NCBI RefSeq assembly: GCF_004345005.1
Contig: NZ_SMMX01000001.1
Coordinates: 124,001-188,000 of the forward strand
DNA length: 64,000 bases
Origin: Extibacter muris
GTDB lineage: Bacteria > Bacillota > Clostridia > Lachnospirales > Lachnospiraceae
Reading direction: 5' to 3'
The position numbers were made by a program, and so were the translations under genes. This document shows positions 33,525-42,951 of the stretch, piece after piece (positions within the stretch are counted from its first letter, which is position 1; the number at the start of each line of letters is the position of its first letter). The notes under the pieces are model-generated. The model made no database searches and was not told the origin of the DNA. It saw nothing but the letters and a program-made list of their open reading frames with translations.

Positions 33525-34606
33525 CTATGTTGAAGGCTGCCAGCCTGACAGGCAGTTCCTTCCGCTTTGCTTTGCACAGTAGAGCGCTTTGTCAGCATCG
33601 TTCAGCAGATTCATGAACTGCTCCTCGCTGCTTACGCGCCGGCTGCTGATTCCGATGCTGACGCTGACATACCCGTCTCCTGCGACGTGTGGGATCTTCA
33701 GATTGTGGATTTCTTGCAGCAGCTTCTCTGCAAATGCAGTCACTTCCTCCCTGCCGGCTTCCTGCAGCACGACTAAGAACTCTTCTCCGCCGTAACGCAC
33801 GGCAATGGATCTAAACCGACGGAAAGCCTGCGGATGACGTCCGCGACAGACTTGAGCACTACATCGCCAGCCATGTGCCCATACGTGTCGTTATATTGTT
33901 TGAAGTAGTCCACGTCCAGCATCAATGCATGAAGTTCCGTACTTCCCTTTTCCAATAGATTCTGCTTATACTGTTCCAGATATATACGGTTTGACAATTG
34001 TGTGAGGCCGTCCTGGTTGGAAAGGTATTCAAACTGCTGGTTCAGCTGCTGGAGCCTGCCATACGTATAGACATAGAATCCGCTCGAGGCAAGTGAAAAT
34101 ACGAAGTTCCCGATGTAGAGGAACGGAAACCGCCGCAGGAAATTCTGCGTGTATACCGGGGGGAGGATATGATGCAGCGTAGTCCATAAAAATGCAATGA
34201 GGACAGACAGGCCGATGCCGCTGAACAGGATGGCGGGCTTCATCTGCAGGATAAAGAAGCAGATGAACGGGTACAGGCAGAACCAGAGCGCGGCAAAACC
34301 TTCCACAAGTCCGCCTGCGACATAGAGCGTGAACATGCCGAGCAGTATAAAGGCCATACAGAGGGAACCCGCCAGATATCTGCCTGTTTTCTTCGTATAC
34401 AGATAGATGACGATGCAGACGGCTGCACTGATGCCGGTCTCGAGGCCCAGGCGGTATTCTGCCTTTATCATATTTAAGACAGTCATAATGACAGAAATGC
34501 CCGCGCCGGCAATACAGAACAGGCGCAGCTGCGCACAGAGCCTGTCTGTCCTATTTACAAACATGTCCTTGAGCAGACCTTTGAAAAACTTCTTCAGATA
34601 ATTCAT
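33525..34606 (-). pseudogene. Membrane diguanylate cyclase, frameshifted in GGDEF domain
   Basis: The first frame (34606 to 33773) gives about six membrane segments, then the start of a GGDEF domain (GLTQLSNRIYLEQYKQNLLE; LMLDVDYFKQYNDTYGH). Near 33815 it shifts to a second frame that carries the catalytic loop RYGGEEFLVVL and ends at 33525 (SVSIGISS...DADKALYCAKQSGRN). Both halves are otherwise well conserved, so one indel near 33810-33835 separates them. It may be a recent mutation, a phase-variable site or a sequencing error. The intact protein would synthesise c-di-GMP. Confidence 0.8.
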
Positions 34607-34669
34607 GTAAGTCCCCCTTCGTTCATACAGTTATTATAAGCGCGTCCATATTATGGAAGCAGAAAAACC

Positions 34670-34699
34670 TTGACACGGAAATACTACAAGTGTAAGATT
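34670..34699 (+). promoter_or_regulatory. BlaI/MecI-type operator and promoter of the PBP gene
   Basis: The promoter is TTGACA (34670-34675), 17 bp, TAAGAT (34693-34698). Over the spacer and -10 lies TACTACAAGTGTAAGATT (34682-34699), which resembles the bla/mec operator core TACA-N2-TGTA. The same core type is found in front of blaI (40892-40903), so both are probably repressed by BlaI. Confidence 0.75.
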
Positions 34700-34777
34700 T
34701 AAAAAGAGCATAGAAAGATAACAAAATCAGGTATTGTTACATAACAGTTCTGAAATATCACTTTCAGGGAGGGAAGT

Positions 34778-36883
34778 ATGCGGTACGGAAACCATACACA
34801 CAAAAAAAGTAAACCTATACGGATACTATCGGCCGCTGCAGGGATAATCTTAACAGCGGGCGCCATTTCTGCCATTATATATTTCTGCTCCGACAGGGGA
34901 AAGGTGACGCCTCAGGAACTTCTGGCCGAATACATGGATCATATCCCTGAAAAGGAATATGCAAAGATGTATGCGATGCTGGATAAGGAGACGGCTGGGG
35001 ATATAAGCGAAGAAGAGTTCATAACACGTAATTCCGCCATATATGAGGGGATTGGGACGAAAGATATGGCCGTCAAAGTAACGGAGTATGACAAAGACAA
35101 GAGGATGGTAAAGTACCATACCTCATTGGATACGGTGGCCGGAAACATCAGCTTTGATAACGAGGCTGCTTTTGTAAAAGAAGGAGACGGCTACCGCCTC
35201 GTCTGGGAGGACAGCCTTATCTTCCCCGGCCTCGAAGCGGACGACAAGATCAAGGTGTCTGTAACGCAGGCGGAAAGAGGGCAGATATTGGACCGGAACG
35301 ACCGCGTCCTTGCAGGAAAGGGGACAGCTTCTTCCGTCGGAATCGTACCTGGCAAGCTGGAGGACAGAGAACGTGCGGTGGAAGAGATAGCAGAGCTGCT
35401 CGCTCTTGAGCCGGAGGTGATAGAGAAAAAGCTGGATGCACGATGGGTGAAGGAAGATTCTTTTGTCCCGGTCAAGACGGTCGCCAAAGCGAGCGAATTG
35501 GATCTGCTGGCAGTGGATCCGGATGACGAGGCGGCTGTGGAAGCCAGGAGGCAGGAAAAGCTCCTTGCCGTACCAGGCGTCATGATTACAGATGTGGAAG
35601 TGCGGGAATATCCCCTGAAACAAGCCGCCGCACATCTGACAGGCTATGTCCAGAGCGTAACGGCAGAAGACCTCGAGGAGCATGCCGGGGAGGGATATAC
35701 ATCCAACAGCGTTATCGGAAGAAGCGGTATAGAAGGGCTGTATGAGAAGGAATTGAAAGGAAATGACGGATATAGCATCAATATGGTGGATAGGGACGGG
35801 AACCTGAAGAAAGTGCTTGCGAACGTTATGGTAGAGGACGGACAGGACATAAAGCTTACGGTGGACGCTGATATCCAGTCTGCCCTGTATGAACAGTTTG
35901 CAGGAGACAAAAGCTGTTCCGCTGCCATGAACCCGTATACCGGGGAAGTGCTGGCGCTTGTCAGTACGCCTTCCTATGACAGCAACGGTTTTATAACAGG
36001 GATGACGGATGAGGAATGGACGGCGCTCAATGAGGACGAGAAGAAACCGCTGTACAACCGCTTCCGCCAGGTTTGGAGCCCCGGTTCTACGTTTAAGCCG
36101 GTCACCGCGGCAATCGGGCTGGATTCGGGGGCGATAGACCCGCAGGAAGACTTTGGGAATGAAGGGCTTAGCTGGCAGAAGGATGCATCATGGGGGTCTT
36201 ATCACGTGACGACGCTCCATGAATACTCACCGGTAGTGCTGGAAAACGCGCTTATCTATTCCGATAATATCTATTTTGCAAAAGCGGCGCTGAAAATCGG
36301 GGCGGAAGAATTGCAGGAATCCCTGCAGGAAATCGGGTTCGGACAGGAACTGCCATTTGAGATATCAATGTCCGTCTCACAATATTCTAATACGGAGAAG
36401 ATTGAGACAGAGATTCAGCTTGCCGACAGTGGATACGGTCAGGGACAGGTGCTCGTCAATCCGCTGCATCTTGCGGGCATCTATACGTCCTTCTGTAATG
36501 GAGGCAATATGATCAAGCCGTATCTGCGGTATGAGGAGGAGCCAAAGGAAGAGATCTGGATACATGCCGCATGTACGCCGGAAACGGCGGACCGGGTACT
36601 GGAAGGAATGAAAAAGGTCATAAATGATTCCAACGGAACCGGATATGCGGCCCACAGAGAGGATATCATCCTTGCAGGAAAGACCGGCACGGCGGAGATC
36701 AAGGTTTCAAAAGAAGATACTGCCGGAACGGAACTTGGATGGTTTGCGGTATTGACGCCGGATAAGGAGTACGAAAAGCCGATACTGGTCGTAAGCATGG
36801 TCGAAGATGTGAAAGACATCGGAGGGAGCGGCTATGTTGTCGGCAAGGACAAAGATGTACTGGATGCGTACCTGACACATTAA
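34778..36883 (+). CDS. Penicillin-binding protein, MecA-like class B transpeptidase
   Basis: The 701-residue protein has one N-terminal membrane anchor, a MecA N-terminal (NTF2-like) domain (about 45-130), a PBP dimerisation domain and a transpeptidase domain. The active-site Ser437 is in SPGSTFK, the SxN motif is S495-D496-N497, and the KTGT motif begins at Lys635. It cross-links peptidoglycan outside the cell. The MecA-type N-terminal domain plus the BlaI-type operator suggest an inducible, low-affinity PBP against beta-lactams. A strong terminator follows. Confidence 0.88.
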   Translation: MRYGNHTHKKSKPIRILSAAAGIILTAGAISAIIYFCSDRGKVTPQELLAEYMDHIPEKEYAKMYAMLDKETAGDISEEEFITRNSAIYEGIGTKDMAVKVTEYDKDKRMVKYHTSLDTVAGNISFDNEAAFVKEGDGYRLVWEDSLIFPGLEADDKIKVSVTQAERGQILDRNDRVLAGKGTASSVGIVPGKLEDRERAVEEIAELLALEPEVIEKKLDARWVKEDSFVPVKTVAKASELDLLAVDPDDEAAVEARRQEKLLAVPGVMITDVEVREYPLKQAAAHLTGYVQSVTAEDLEEHAGEGYTSNSVIGRSGIEGLYEKELKGNDGYSINMVDRDGNLKKVLANVMVEDGQDIKLTVDADIQSALYEQFAGDKSCSAAMNPYTGEVLALVSTPSYDSNGFITGMTDEEWTALNEDEKKPLYNRFRQVWSPGSTFKPVTAAIGLDSGAIDPQEDFGNEGLSWQKDASWGSYHVTTLHEYSPVVLENALIYSDNIYFAKAALKIGAEELQESLQEIGFGQELPFEISMSVSQYSNTEKIETEIQLADSGYGQGQVLVNPLHLAGIYTSFCNGGNMIKPYLRYEEEPKEEIWIHAACTPETADRVLEGMKKVINDSNGTGYAAHREDIILAGKTGTAEIKVSKEDTAGTELGWFAVLTPDKEYEKPILVVSMVEDVKDIGGSGYVVGKDKDVLDAYLTH

Positions 36884-36887
36884 GATT

Positions 36888-36920
36888 CAGACCACTTCTG
36901 TCCGGGAAGTGGTCTGCTTT
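36888..36920 (+). terminator. Rho-independent terminator after the PBP gene
   Basis: Perfect 11-bp stem CAGACCACTTC (36888-36898) and GAAGTGGTCTG (36906-36916), then CTTTTAAAT. Confidence 0.88.
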
Positions 36921-36958
36921 TAAATATTACGGCTGTAAGAATAAGGAGGAAGACATGG

Positions 36959-37534
36959 GTCTGTGATGAGGAGGGTTACCTGTTCTTTGAGCGCAACAGC
37001 CTTTCCGGTGCCGGCAGCGGCCGGGTGGCCGTACGGCTGCAGCCGCTCGATGATTCGTGCAGAGAGCTGAACCGGAAGTATCTTCTGCCGGCAGGATATC
37101 ACCAGAACAATATGTTTACGACCGACTGGAATGAAGATGATTACGGGAATCTGAACCTGTATGATCTATATGAGAAGCTGTATATGATGAAGACAGGGGA
37201 GGAAGCACCTTACGAATTTGCCTTTACGGGCAGGACCTATGAAGTGCCGGAAGAGGAATTTGAAGCGGTGTTCCACGATTTCTTCCAGATAGACAGCCAG
37301 ATAATCCGTCAGAGGACGACCTACCATGAAGAGACGCACACTTATCAGTACAGGCCACGGGGGCTGTATGACAAGGGAACTACACCGGATGTCCCGTTTC
37401 CTGAAGTGGTGTCATATGAAGAGAATGGAGACGGAACACTCAAGCTGACCGTCAATGCGGTCTGGCCCAAGAAAAGCCTGGAAAGAGCGTTCCGCCATGA
37501 GGTGGTCGTAAGACCGCTTAACGGGGACGGATAG
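36959..37534 (+). pseudogene. Hypothetical protein, N-terminally truncated (DUF6070-like)
   Basis: An open frame of about 190 codons without a start reads VCDEEGYLFFERNSLSGAGS, YLLPAGYHQNNMFTTDW, EEFEAVFHDFFQIDSQ and LKLTVNAVWPKKSLERAF. It resembles extracytoplasmic Lachnospiraceae proteins of the DUF6070 type; this is tentative. At the left joint an AAGGAGG with ATG is followed by a stop in that frame, as if a deletion fused a ribosome binding site to the middle of the gene. An in-frame start exists only further in. Confidence 0.55.
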
Positions 37535-37538
37535 CAGG

Positions 37539-38228
37539 TCAGCTGCGCTGCCTCGTATCAGCGCCTTTCCGATGCCTGTTCATGTCCATATAGCCAATGA
37601 GGACGGTCCACACATAAGCGCATGTCTTAGGAATCATCAGCATTCCTACAGCTGGGACGGTATCGGCAAAAAGCACGACAGGAATATAAAAAGCGAAGCT
37701 TAAGGCTATCGTCAGCCACATCAGCCGGAACGGGCTGTCGCTATGCGCTCCTGCTGATCTGTAGAAGAGGACGATGATAAGCAGCCCCATCAGGGCGAAG
37801 GGGATGTTGCGCCCGATGCCCCAGCTAAGCGGAGCATCGGCAGATGTCCAGCCGTTCTGCGGAAACAGGCAGAGTATGATGCGCACAAGTGCAAGCGCAT
37901 AGACAGAGGCGGTCAGCGCCATATGCCCCTTTATGCGGTAGCGGAGCCGCCATACATAGTAGAGCAGTATATAAAATACGGTCATGGTTATTGAAGTGAT
38001 GAATTTACCGATGCCGAGTACGGCAGTATATTGGTCGAGCCCCGTCGTACAAAGTGCTACGGCGCGGGGAACGAGATGAAACGCGTCACCGGCCCCGAGC
38101 GTCACAGCCATGACGCCGAAGAGCAGATACTGCTTTGTCCCCCGGCTTCTGCGGATCATAAGTATTCCGAGCGTGATTACTGTAATAAGGTAGACTGCAT
38201 CGAATGATGTTTCCATAATTGCCTGCAT
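37539..38228 (-). CDS. Seven-helix integral membrane protein, function unknown
   Basis: The 229-residue protein has seven hydrophobic segments and a short basic C-terminus (MDMNRHRKGADTRQ). Conserved-looking features are GAGDAFHLVPRAVAL in helix 2-3 and an ICLFPQNGW loop. I do not recognise a characterised family. The ATG at 38228 follows AAAAGGAGG with good spacing. It may be co-inherited with the TetR relic upstream. Confidence 0.7.
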   Translation of the reverse strand: MQAIMETSFDAVYLITVITLGILMIRRSRGTKQYLLFGVMAVTLGAGDAFHLVPRAVALCTTGLDQYTAVLGIGKFITSITMTVFYILLYYVWRLRYRIKGHMALTASVYALALVRIILCLFPQNGWTSADAPLSWGIGRNIPFALMGLLIIVLFYRSAGAHSDSPFRLMWLTIALSFAFYIPVVLFADTVPAVGMLMIPKTCAYVWTVLIGYMDMNRHRKGADTRQRS

Positions 38229-38307
38229 TGTCAGGCACCTCCTTTTCGTCGTTTTCCAGATATCAATGACAGCATCATTGCGAGGCGTGTGTTCCCTTAA
38301 ACTGACG

Positions 38308-38688
38308 CTAAGTTCGCTGCTGTACAGGGATACGGGTCAGTATATGCAGCGGGAGACGATCTCCAGCAACGTTCCGGTCATTTTTCAATACCTGCGTCAG
38401 GTTCTCTTTTATGTGCCCGAAATATTGCTGCATCGCGAGCCGTCCTTTTTCTTTCTCCCCGGCCGCGAAGCTGACGGAATGGAAGGTGAAAAATCCCGGA
38501 TACCGGGCACATCCTTTCTGTACGCGATCAAACAGCCAGATCAGGCAGCCGGAGAAGGAATCGAATTCCGTATAATCGTCCATATGAAAGATATCGCGCC
38601 ACACGTCTTCTACAGCGGCACTGAGCAGTTCCGCCTTGGATGGGAAGTAGTTGTACAGGGACCCCACCGCTATGCTGCAGGCATACCG
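38308..38688 (-). pseudogene. TetR-family regulator fragment
   Basis: The frame starts inside the recognition helix (ACSIAVGSLYNYFPSKAELL) and continues AAVEDVWRDIFHMDDYTEFD and YPGFFTFHSVSFAAGEKEKG. The first half of the DNA-binding domain is missing; it is cut exactly where blaR1 ends (38691). It shows no start codon and has an unrelated tail. Confidence 0.75.
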
Positions 38689-38690
38689 TG

Positions 38691-40484
38691 TCAGTCAAGA
38701 AACTGCATGTCCGACAGTATGGACTGTGCCGTCCGTGAGGCGGCAGCTCCCGTGGCTTCGGAATCCCCCCGGATATTGACGGCGAAGAGACACGTACGGC
38801 CCGGAAGCTCCACCCATCCGACGAACGAGCCGTTCACATCTCTGCCGTCCACGCGCCCGGTCCCGGTCTTGCCATATAGCGCCGTGTCACCGTCTTGTGA
38901 CAGAAGAAGGGCATCCTTTACCGCATCTATGCTTGACTTGTCTGCGGGAAGATCATATTCATACAGAAGCCGTAAAAGCTCGACCTGCTCGATGGCTGAG
39001 ATCTTAAGGGAAGATTCCATCCAGTAGGAATCGGCGCCTCCGCTGTTATCCTCATTCCCATAGTGCATCTGCTTCAAAAAGGCATGCACGGACGCCGCGC
39101 CTGCCTGCCTGTCGATAGACTGGAAATACCAGTTTACAGAGTTGCGCATGGCTGATTCCAGATCCTGGTCCTGATTCCATTCATCAAAGGGGTGAAGCTT
39201 CCCATCCCATTCCATCCGTGTCATTCCGGGGGTGATGATACCGGTCTCCAGACCGAGCAGGGCGGCGTAGATTTTATAGGTCGAGTTGGGCGATACGCGA
39301 AGCGCCGCATTCTCCTCATCATATATGAGCCAGGAGTCTGCCGCTGTGTCATAAAGCACGAAGGTTCCGTCATATCCGCTGAAATAAGAGGACAGGTCAG
39401 GGTAGGATATCTGTGCTTCTTTTGTATTGAAATCATAGTAGTCCTTGCCGGACGCATATGTCGAAAGTGCAGGGGCGGTTCCGAAAAGGGCCAGTGCGGT
39501 AAGGCAGTATATACACAGTCCCAGTATCCGTTTTGATGCAGATTCAGGGCGGTATGAAGCGATGTTCATGACCCTTCTCCTGAGCTGCTTGGGATCCCCC
39601 CCGATGCCGGAGGCAAGGGGGAAGGGGACGAGAGATATTTTCTCGGCATAATTGATAAGCGTATGGCCATATTTTTCATAATCCGCCCTGTTCAGCATCT
39701 TGAGTACGGCAGAATCACACGCCGCTTCCCGGTCTCCCTGCATCTCTTTGAAAGCGATCCATACGAAAGGATTGAACCAGTACAGCACCTTGGCGGCATT
39801 CGTAAGATTGTTGACGAGTGCGTCCTTGTGCCTGTAGTGCTGAAGCTCATGCAGCAGCATGTACCGGATATCGTCCGGATGACCATCCGATATGAGATGG
39901 AGCGGAAGATAGATGCAGGGCTTTAGAAAGCCTGTGATGACAGGAGATGTTAAGAACGCAGTTGCACGTATCGGAATGTTCCTGCCGATCCCTGCCTCCT
40001 GCAGGCAGCTGCTGTAGAGTGCAAGAACATGGGCATTTTGGAGCGATGTTGAAGACCGTCTGATTTCGTTCAGCCGGTGAAAGGATGCAGCCAGCATGAC
40101 GAGCATGGCAATCATGCCCCCGATCCATATGACAAGCAGGAGCATTACTGCGGCATCAGGGGCCTTCCGGCTCACAGAGATGCTGAAATCATTGAGCCAG
40201 TCAGAACTGGTGTCCTGCGTGACCGTACCGGCGGCTTCATAAGCAGTGGACGCACCGGATACCGGACGGGTTCCCGCCGTGGTGAACCATGTAAGCATCT
40301 GCCCGAACCGGGGCATGTCTACTGGCAGAAACGGTACGGCGAGAAGGGCCAGCAGAAGGAACCAGAGCTGGTATATCCTGCGGGCTGACAACAGCCCTTT
40401 CAATCCATGCCGGACTGCCAGGATGATGCCGACGATGGCAGCAATAAAAGCATTGCATATCAGAAAGCGGACGATGAAATCCAT
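38691..40484 (-). CDS. blaR1: BlaR1/MecR1 antirepressor, M56 peptidase with penicillin sensor domain
   Basis: The roughly 597-residue membrane protein has N-terminal helices, an M56 zinc-peptidase motif HELQH (residues 212-216), a transmembrane segment near 320-345, and an extracellular penicillin-sensor domain with STYK (401-404), SVN and KTGTG. A beta-lactam acylates the sensor Ser, which triggers the peptidase and relieves BlaI repression. The start at 40484 follows GGAGGGAGATGAT and lies 1 bp after the blaI stop. The sensor domain looks complete. Confidence 0.9.
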   Translation of the reverse strand: MDFIVRFLICNAFIAAIVGIILAVRHGLKGLLSARRIYQLWFLLLALLAVPFLPVDMPRFGQMLTWFTTAGTRPVSGASTAYEAAGTVTQDTSSDWLNDFSISVSRKAPDAAVMLLLVIWIGGMIAMLVMLAASFHRLNEIRRSSTSLQNAHVLALYSSCLQEAGIGRNIPIRATAFLTSPVITGFLKPCIYLPLHLISDGHPDDIRYMLLHELQHYRHKDALVNNLTNAAKVLYWFNPFVWIAFKEMQGDREAACDSAVLKMLNRADYEKYGHTLINYAEKISLVPFPLASGIGGDPKQLRRRVMNIASYRPESASKRILGLCIYCLTALALFGTAPALSTYASGKDYYDFNTKEAQISYPDLSSYFSGYDGTFVLYDTAADSWLIYDEENAALRVSPNSTYKIYAALLGLETGIITPGMTRMEWDGKLHPFDEWNQDQDLESAMRNSVNWYFQSIDRQAGAASVHAFLKQMHYGNEDNSGGADSYWMESSLKISAIEQVELLRLLYEYDLPADKSSIDAVKDALLLSQDGDTALYGKTGTGRVDGRDVNGSFVGWVELPGRTCLFAVNIRGDSEATGAAASRTAQSILSDMQFLD

Positions 40485-40485
40485 A

Positions 40486-40872
40486 TCATCTCCCTCCTTT
40501 TCGGGAACGGCTGGAAAGAAGGGAACGCAGAGAATCGATATCCGATTCCGACAGCCTGTCATCCTCAATGTAGGCAGAGAGCATCGCGGTGATGTCGCCG
40601 TTATAGAAACGTTTCAGAAAAGAGCTGCTCTCTTCGTTCACATATTCCTGCTCTTTCACAAGCGGTGTATAGACGAAGACCCGGCTCTGCTTCTCATAAG
40701 TGAGGGCGCCCTTGTTCACGAGCCGCTTGATGAGGGTCTGGACTGTCTTCGGACTCCAGTCCGTATCCGCGGTCAGACGTTCTGTTATCTCGTTCGTGCT
40801 GATAGGGGAATGCTTCCATACGATCTTCATCACTTCATATTCGGCCTCGGATATCTGGGGCAGTGGTGCCAT
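40486..40872 (-). CDS. blaI: BlaI/MecI-family repressor
   Basis: The 128-residue winged-helix protein has the BlaI pattern: ISEAEYEVMKIVWKHSPIST, DTDWSPKTVQTLIKRLVNKG and a dimerisation tail FLKRFYNGDITAMLSAYIED. BlaR1 signalling inactivates it. It heads the blaI-blaR1 operon. Its own promoter has a matching operator, and the PBP gene at 34778 carries another. Confidence 0.93.
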   Translation of the reverse strand: MAPLPQISEAEYEVMKIVWKHSPISTNEITERLTADTDWSPKTVQTLIKRLVNKGALTYEKQSRVFVYTPLVKEQEYVNEESSSFLKRFYNGDITAMLSAYIEDDRLSESDIDSLRSLLSSRSRKGGR

Positions 40873-40891
40873 AACAACTCCTCCTTAAATC

Positions 40892-40939
40892 TTACGATTG
40901 TAATAGATAGATTATATCGTTTTTGCCGGGTATTGTCAA
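40892..40939 (-). promoter_or_regulatory. blaI promoter and BlaI-type operator
   Basis: On the minus strand, TTGACA (40939-40934), 17 bp and TATAAT (40916-40911) form a consensus promoter. Just downstream is TATTACAATCGTAAGATT (40905-40888), with the dyad core TTACAATCGTAA. It resembles the bla operator TACA-N2-TGTA and aligns with the PBP operator (TACTACAAGTGTAAGATT). Confidence 0.72.
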
Positions 40940-41034
40940 TGAATGCGGGCGTCCCCGTACTGCTCCAATATGTATTTGAAATAACAGGCAGGAGATGGTA
41001 ACATAGGAGCAGAACACATATATTGGAGGTCAAC

Positions 41035-41520
41035 GTGAAAGTATTATTTGTAGACAGCTGTACGAAGGAAGGCATGAGACCTCTGACAGAAGAGGATACC
41101 GTACGGCGTGACGGACTTGTCAAGGCGGGGGAACTCAGCCACCGTATGTTCGATTATGCGAGACAGTTTGCCGGCGCGGACCGGATCCTTATCGGCGATC
41201 CGTACTGGGATCTGTCGTTTCCGTCTATGCTCAAGGTATATATCGAGCACATCTGCGTGAATGGGATTGCATTTGCGTACGAGGGAGCCAGGCAGGTTGG
41301 ACGCTGTTCCGCCGAAAAACTTATGTATATACAGACAGCGGGCGGTTTCGTGGGAGAAAAGGAACCTGGAAGCATATATCTGCATGCAGTATGTGGAATG
41401 CTCGGCATCCCCGGATTCCGGTACATCTGCGCGGAAGGCATGGATATACAGGAGATAGACACGGAACGGCAATAGCGGGAGGCAGTAGAGAGGGCCGTAA
41501 AGGAGGCGGAGCAGTGGTAA
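41035..41520 (+). pseudogene. NAD(P)H-dependent oxidoreductase (flavodoxin-like fold), deleted and with a nonsense codon
   Basis: The sequence keeps VKVLFVDSCTKEGMRPLTEE, the FMN/substrate core FAGADRILIGDPYWDLSFPS and MLKVYIEHICVNGIAFAYEG, and AEKLMYIQTAGGFVG of azoreductase-like proteins. About 40 residues of the usual N-terminal region (between SCTKE and GMRPL) are missing. A TAG (41473-41475) interrupts the final helix, which continues in frame (REAVERAVKEAEQW) to 41520. It is most likely inactive. Confidence 0.72.
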
Positions 41521-41521
41521 A

Positions 41522-41875
41522 GGGCTGTATTCCTGGACAGCGATACTTTCCACCACGATGATCGGACTGGGAACAGCAAAAAGAGAGCTGGCCGATGAAA
41601 ACTTTGCCCGGTTCCGCAGGGTGTTCGGCCAGTGCCAGGATGTCCGCAGGATTGGCTCTGCCGCGCTGGAGCTGGCATATACCGCCTGTGGCAGACAGGG
41701 AGGCTATTTTGAGATATATCTGAATCCCTGGGATTATGCTGCTGGTATGCTTCTAATTCAGGAGGCCGGCGGTAAAGTAACTGATTTTACGGGAAAGCCG
41801 CTTGATCCGAGAAAAGGCGGCAGCGTAGTGGGAACGAATGGATATATCCATTCAGAATTGTTACATCTACTGTGA
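41522..41875 (+). pseudogene. Inositol monophosphatase family, C-terminal fragment
   Basis: The frame reads TTMIGLGTAKRELADENFAR, ALELAYTACGRQGGYFEIYL and NPWDYAAGMLLIQEAGGKVT, the C-terminal half of IMPase/SuhB proteins including the metal-ligand WDYAAG motif. The N-terminal half with the GDGDT motif is missing, and the joint follows the previous relic's stop directly. Confidence 0.8.
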
Positions 41876-41980
41876 GCGTGCGTTCCCTTTTCAAAAATTA
41901 GTGAGAATATCTCAATACTTTTAAACAGCTAATATCGTATGGACGAATAGATAAATACAGAATTATGGAGGGAAACAATT

Positions 41981-42394
41981 ATGCTTGATATAATACCTAA
42001 TGCAGAGGAAATGACTGCTTTAGTCGGACAATCCTTATATGATGTATGGAACAAGCTGTGCCTTTTAATTGATGAAAAATATGAAATGGATTGCCAGTGG
42101 AATAAAGGCGGTAAGGCATGGACTTATGAGTATAAATACCGTCGAGGCGGTAAAACACTTTGTGCGCTATATGCCAGGGAAAATTGTATAGGTTTCATGA
42201 TTATCTTTGGAAAAGACGAGAGAGCAAAATTTGAAGCAGAACGAAATAATTATTCTGAACAAGTTCAAAAAATCTATGATGAAGCGCAAACCTATCATGA
42301 TGGTAAATGGGTAATGTTTGAACCGACTGATACATCAATGTTTCATGATTTGATTAAATTATTAGGCATTAAAAGAAAGCCGAATAGGAAGTAG
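41981..42394 (+). CDS. DUF3788 family protein
   Basis: The 137-residue protein fits DUF3788: WNKLCLLIDEKYEMDCQWNKGG, WTYEYKYRRGGKTLCALYAREN and GFMIIFGKDERAKFEAE, with the end WVMFEPTDTSMFHDLIKLL. Function is unknown; the family is related to small enzymes found near resistance and stress genes. It opens an AT-rich group of single genes, each with its own strong ribosome binding site, likely acquired together. Confidence 0.8.
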   Translation: MLDIIPNAEEMTALVGQSLYDVWNKLCLLIDEKYEMDCQWNKGGKAWTYEYKYRRGGKTLCALYARENCIGFMIIFGKDERAKFEAERNNYSEQVQKIYDEAQTYHDGKWVMFEPTDTSMFHDLIKLLGIKRKPNRK

Positions 42395-42446
42395 CGGCTA
42401 TGGGATTAGGGTAACAGTCAAATCAGCAATTCGGAGGAAAAGACTT

Positions 42447-42866
42447 ATGGATGAAAAATTGCCGCCAAAAGCAAGACGGATAATGGATGAAAGATTTGGG
42501 CGTGATACGTTGATAGCCCTTGCCACTATCGATGATAATATTCCTCATGTACGGACAGTAAATGCCTACTATGAAAACGGAGCATTTTATGTTATTACCC
42601 ACGCGCAATCAAATAAGATGAAGCAAATAGCTGAAAATCCCAATGTCGGAATATGCGGGGAATGGTTTACCGCTCATGGAAAAGGGACAAATATAGGGTG
42701 GTTTTGCAAAGAAGATAATAAGGTGATTGCACAGAAATTGAGAGAAGTATTTTGCGAGTGGATAGATAACGGGCACAACGATTTTAACGATGAAAACACC
42801 ATCATTCTGCGTGTGGAATTGACTGATGGCCTGCTGCTGTCGCATGGTACAAGATATAAGTTTTAA
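42447..42866 (+). CDS. Pyridoxamine 5'-phosphate oxidase family protein
   Basis: The 139-residue protein has the split-barrel FMN fold of this family: TLIALATIDDNIPHVRTVNA, YVITHAQSNKMKQIAENPNV and GICGEWFTAHGKGTNIGWF. Relatives bind FMN or F420 and reduce small substrates, or act in stress. It follows TTCGGAGGAAAAG. The AT-rich composition matches its neighbours. Confidence 0.82.
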   Translation: MDEKLPPKARRIMDERFGRDTLIALATIDDNIPHVRTVNAYYENGAFYVITHAQSNKMKQIAENPNVGICGEWFTAHGKGTNIGWFCKEDNKVIAQKLREVFCEWIDNGHNDFNDENTIILRVELTDGLLLSHGTRYKF

Positions 42867-42951
42867 CTTGTCATATTTTCCCACTTTGCTGGGTTAAGTG
42901 TTATCATAGCTTATCTGAATCGCTTGCAGATAGGTTGTTAAAGGAGGTTCC

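Noticed and set aside
38266-39027. Plus-strand frame of 253 codons
   Set aside because: It is the antisense shadow of the TetR fragment and the blaR1 3' end.
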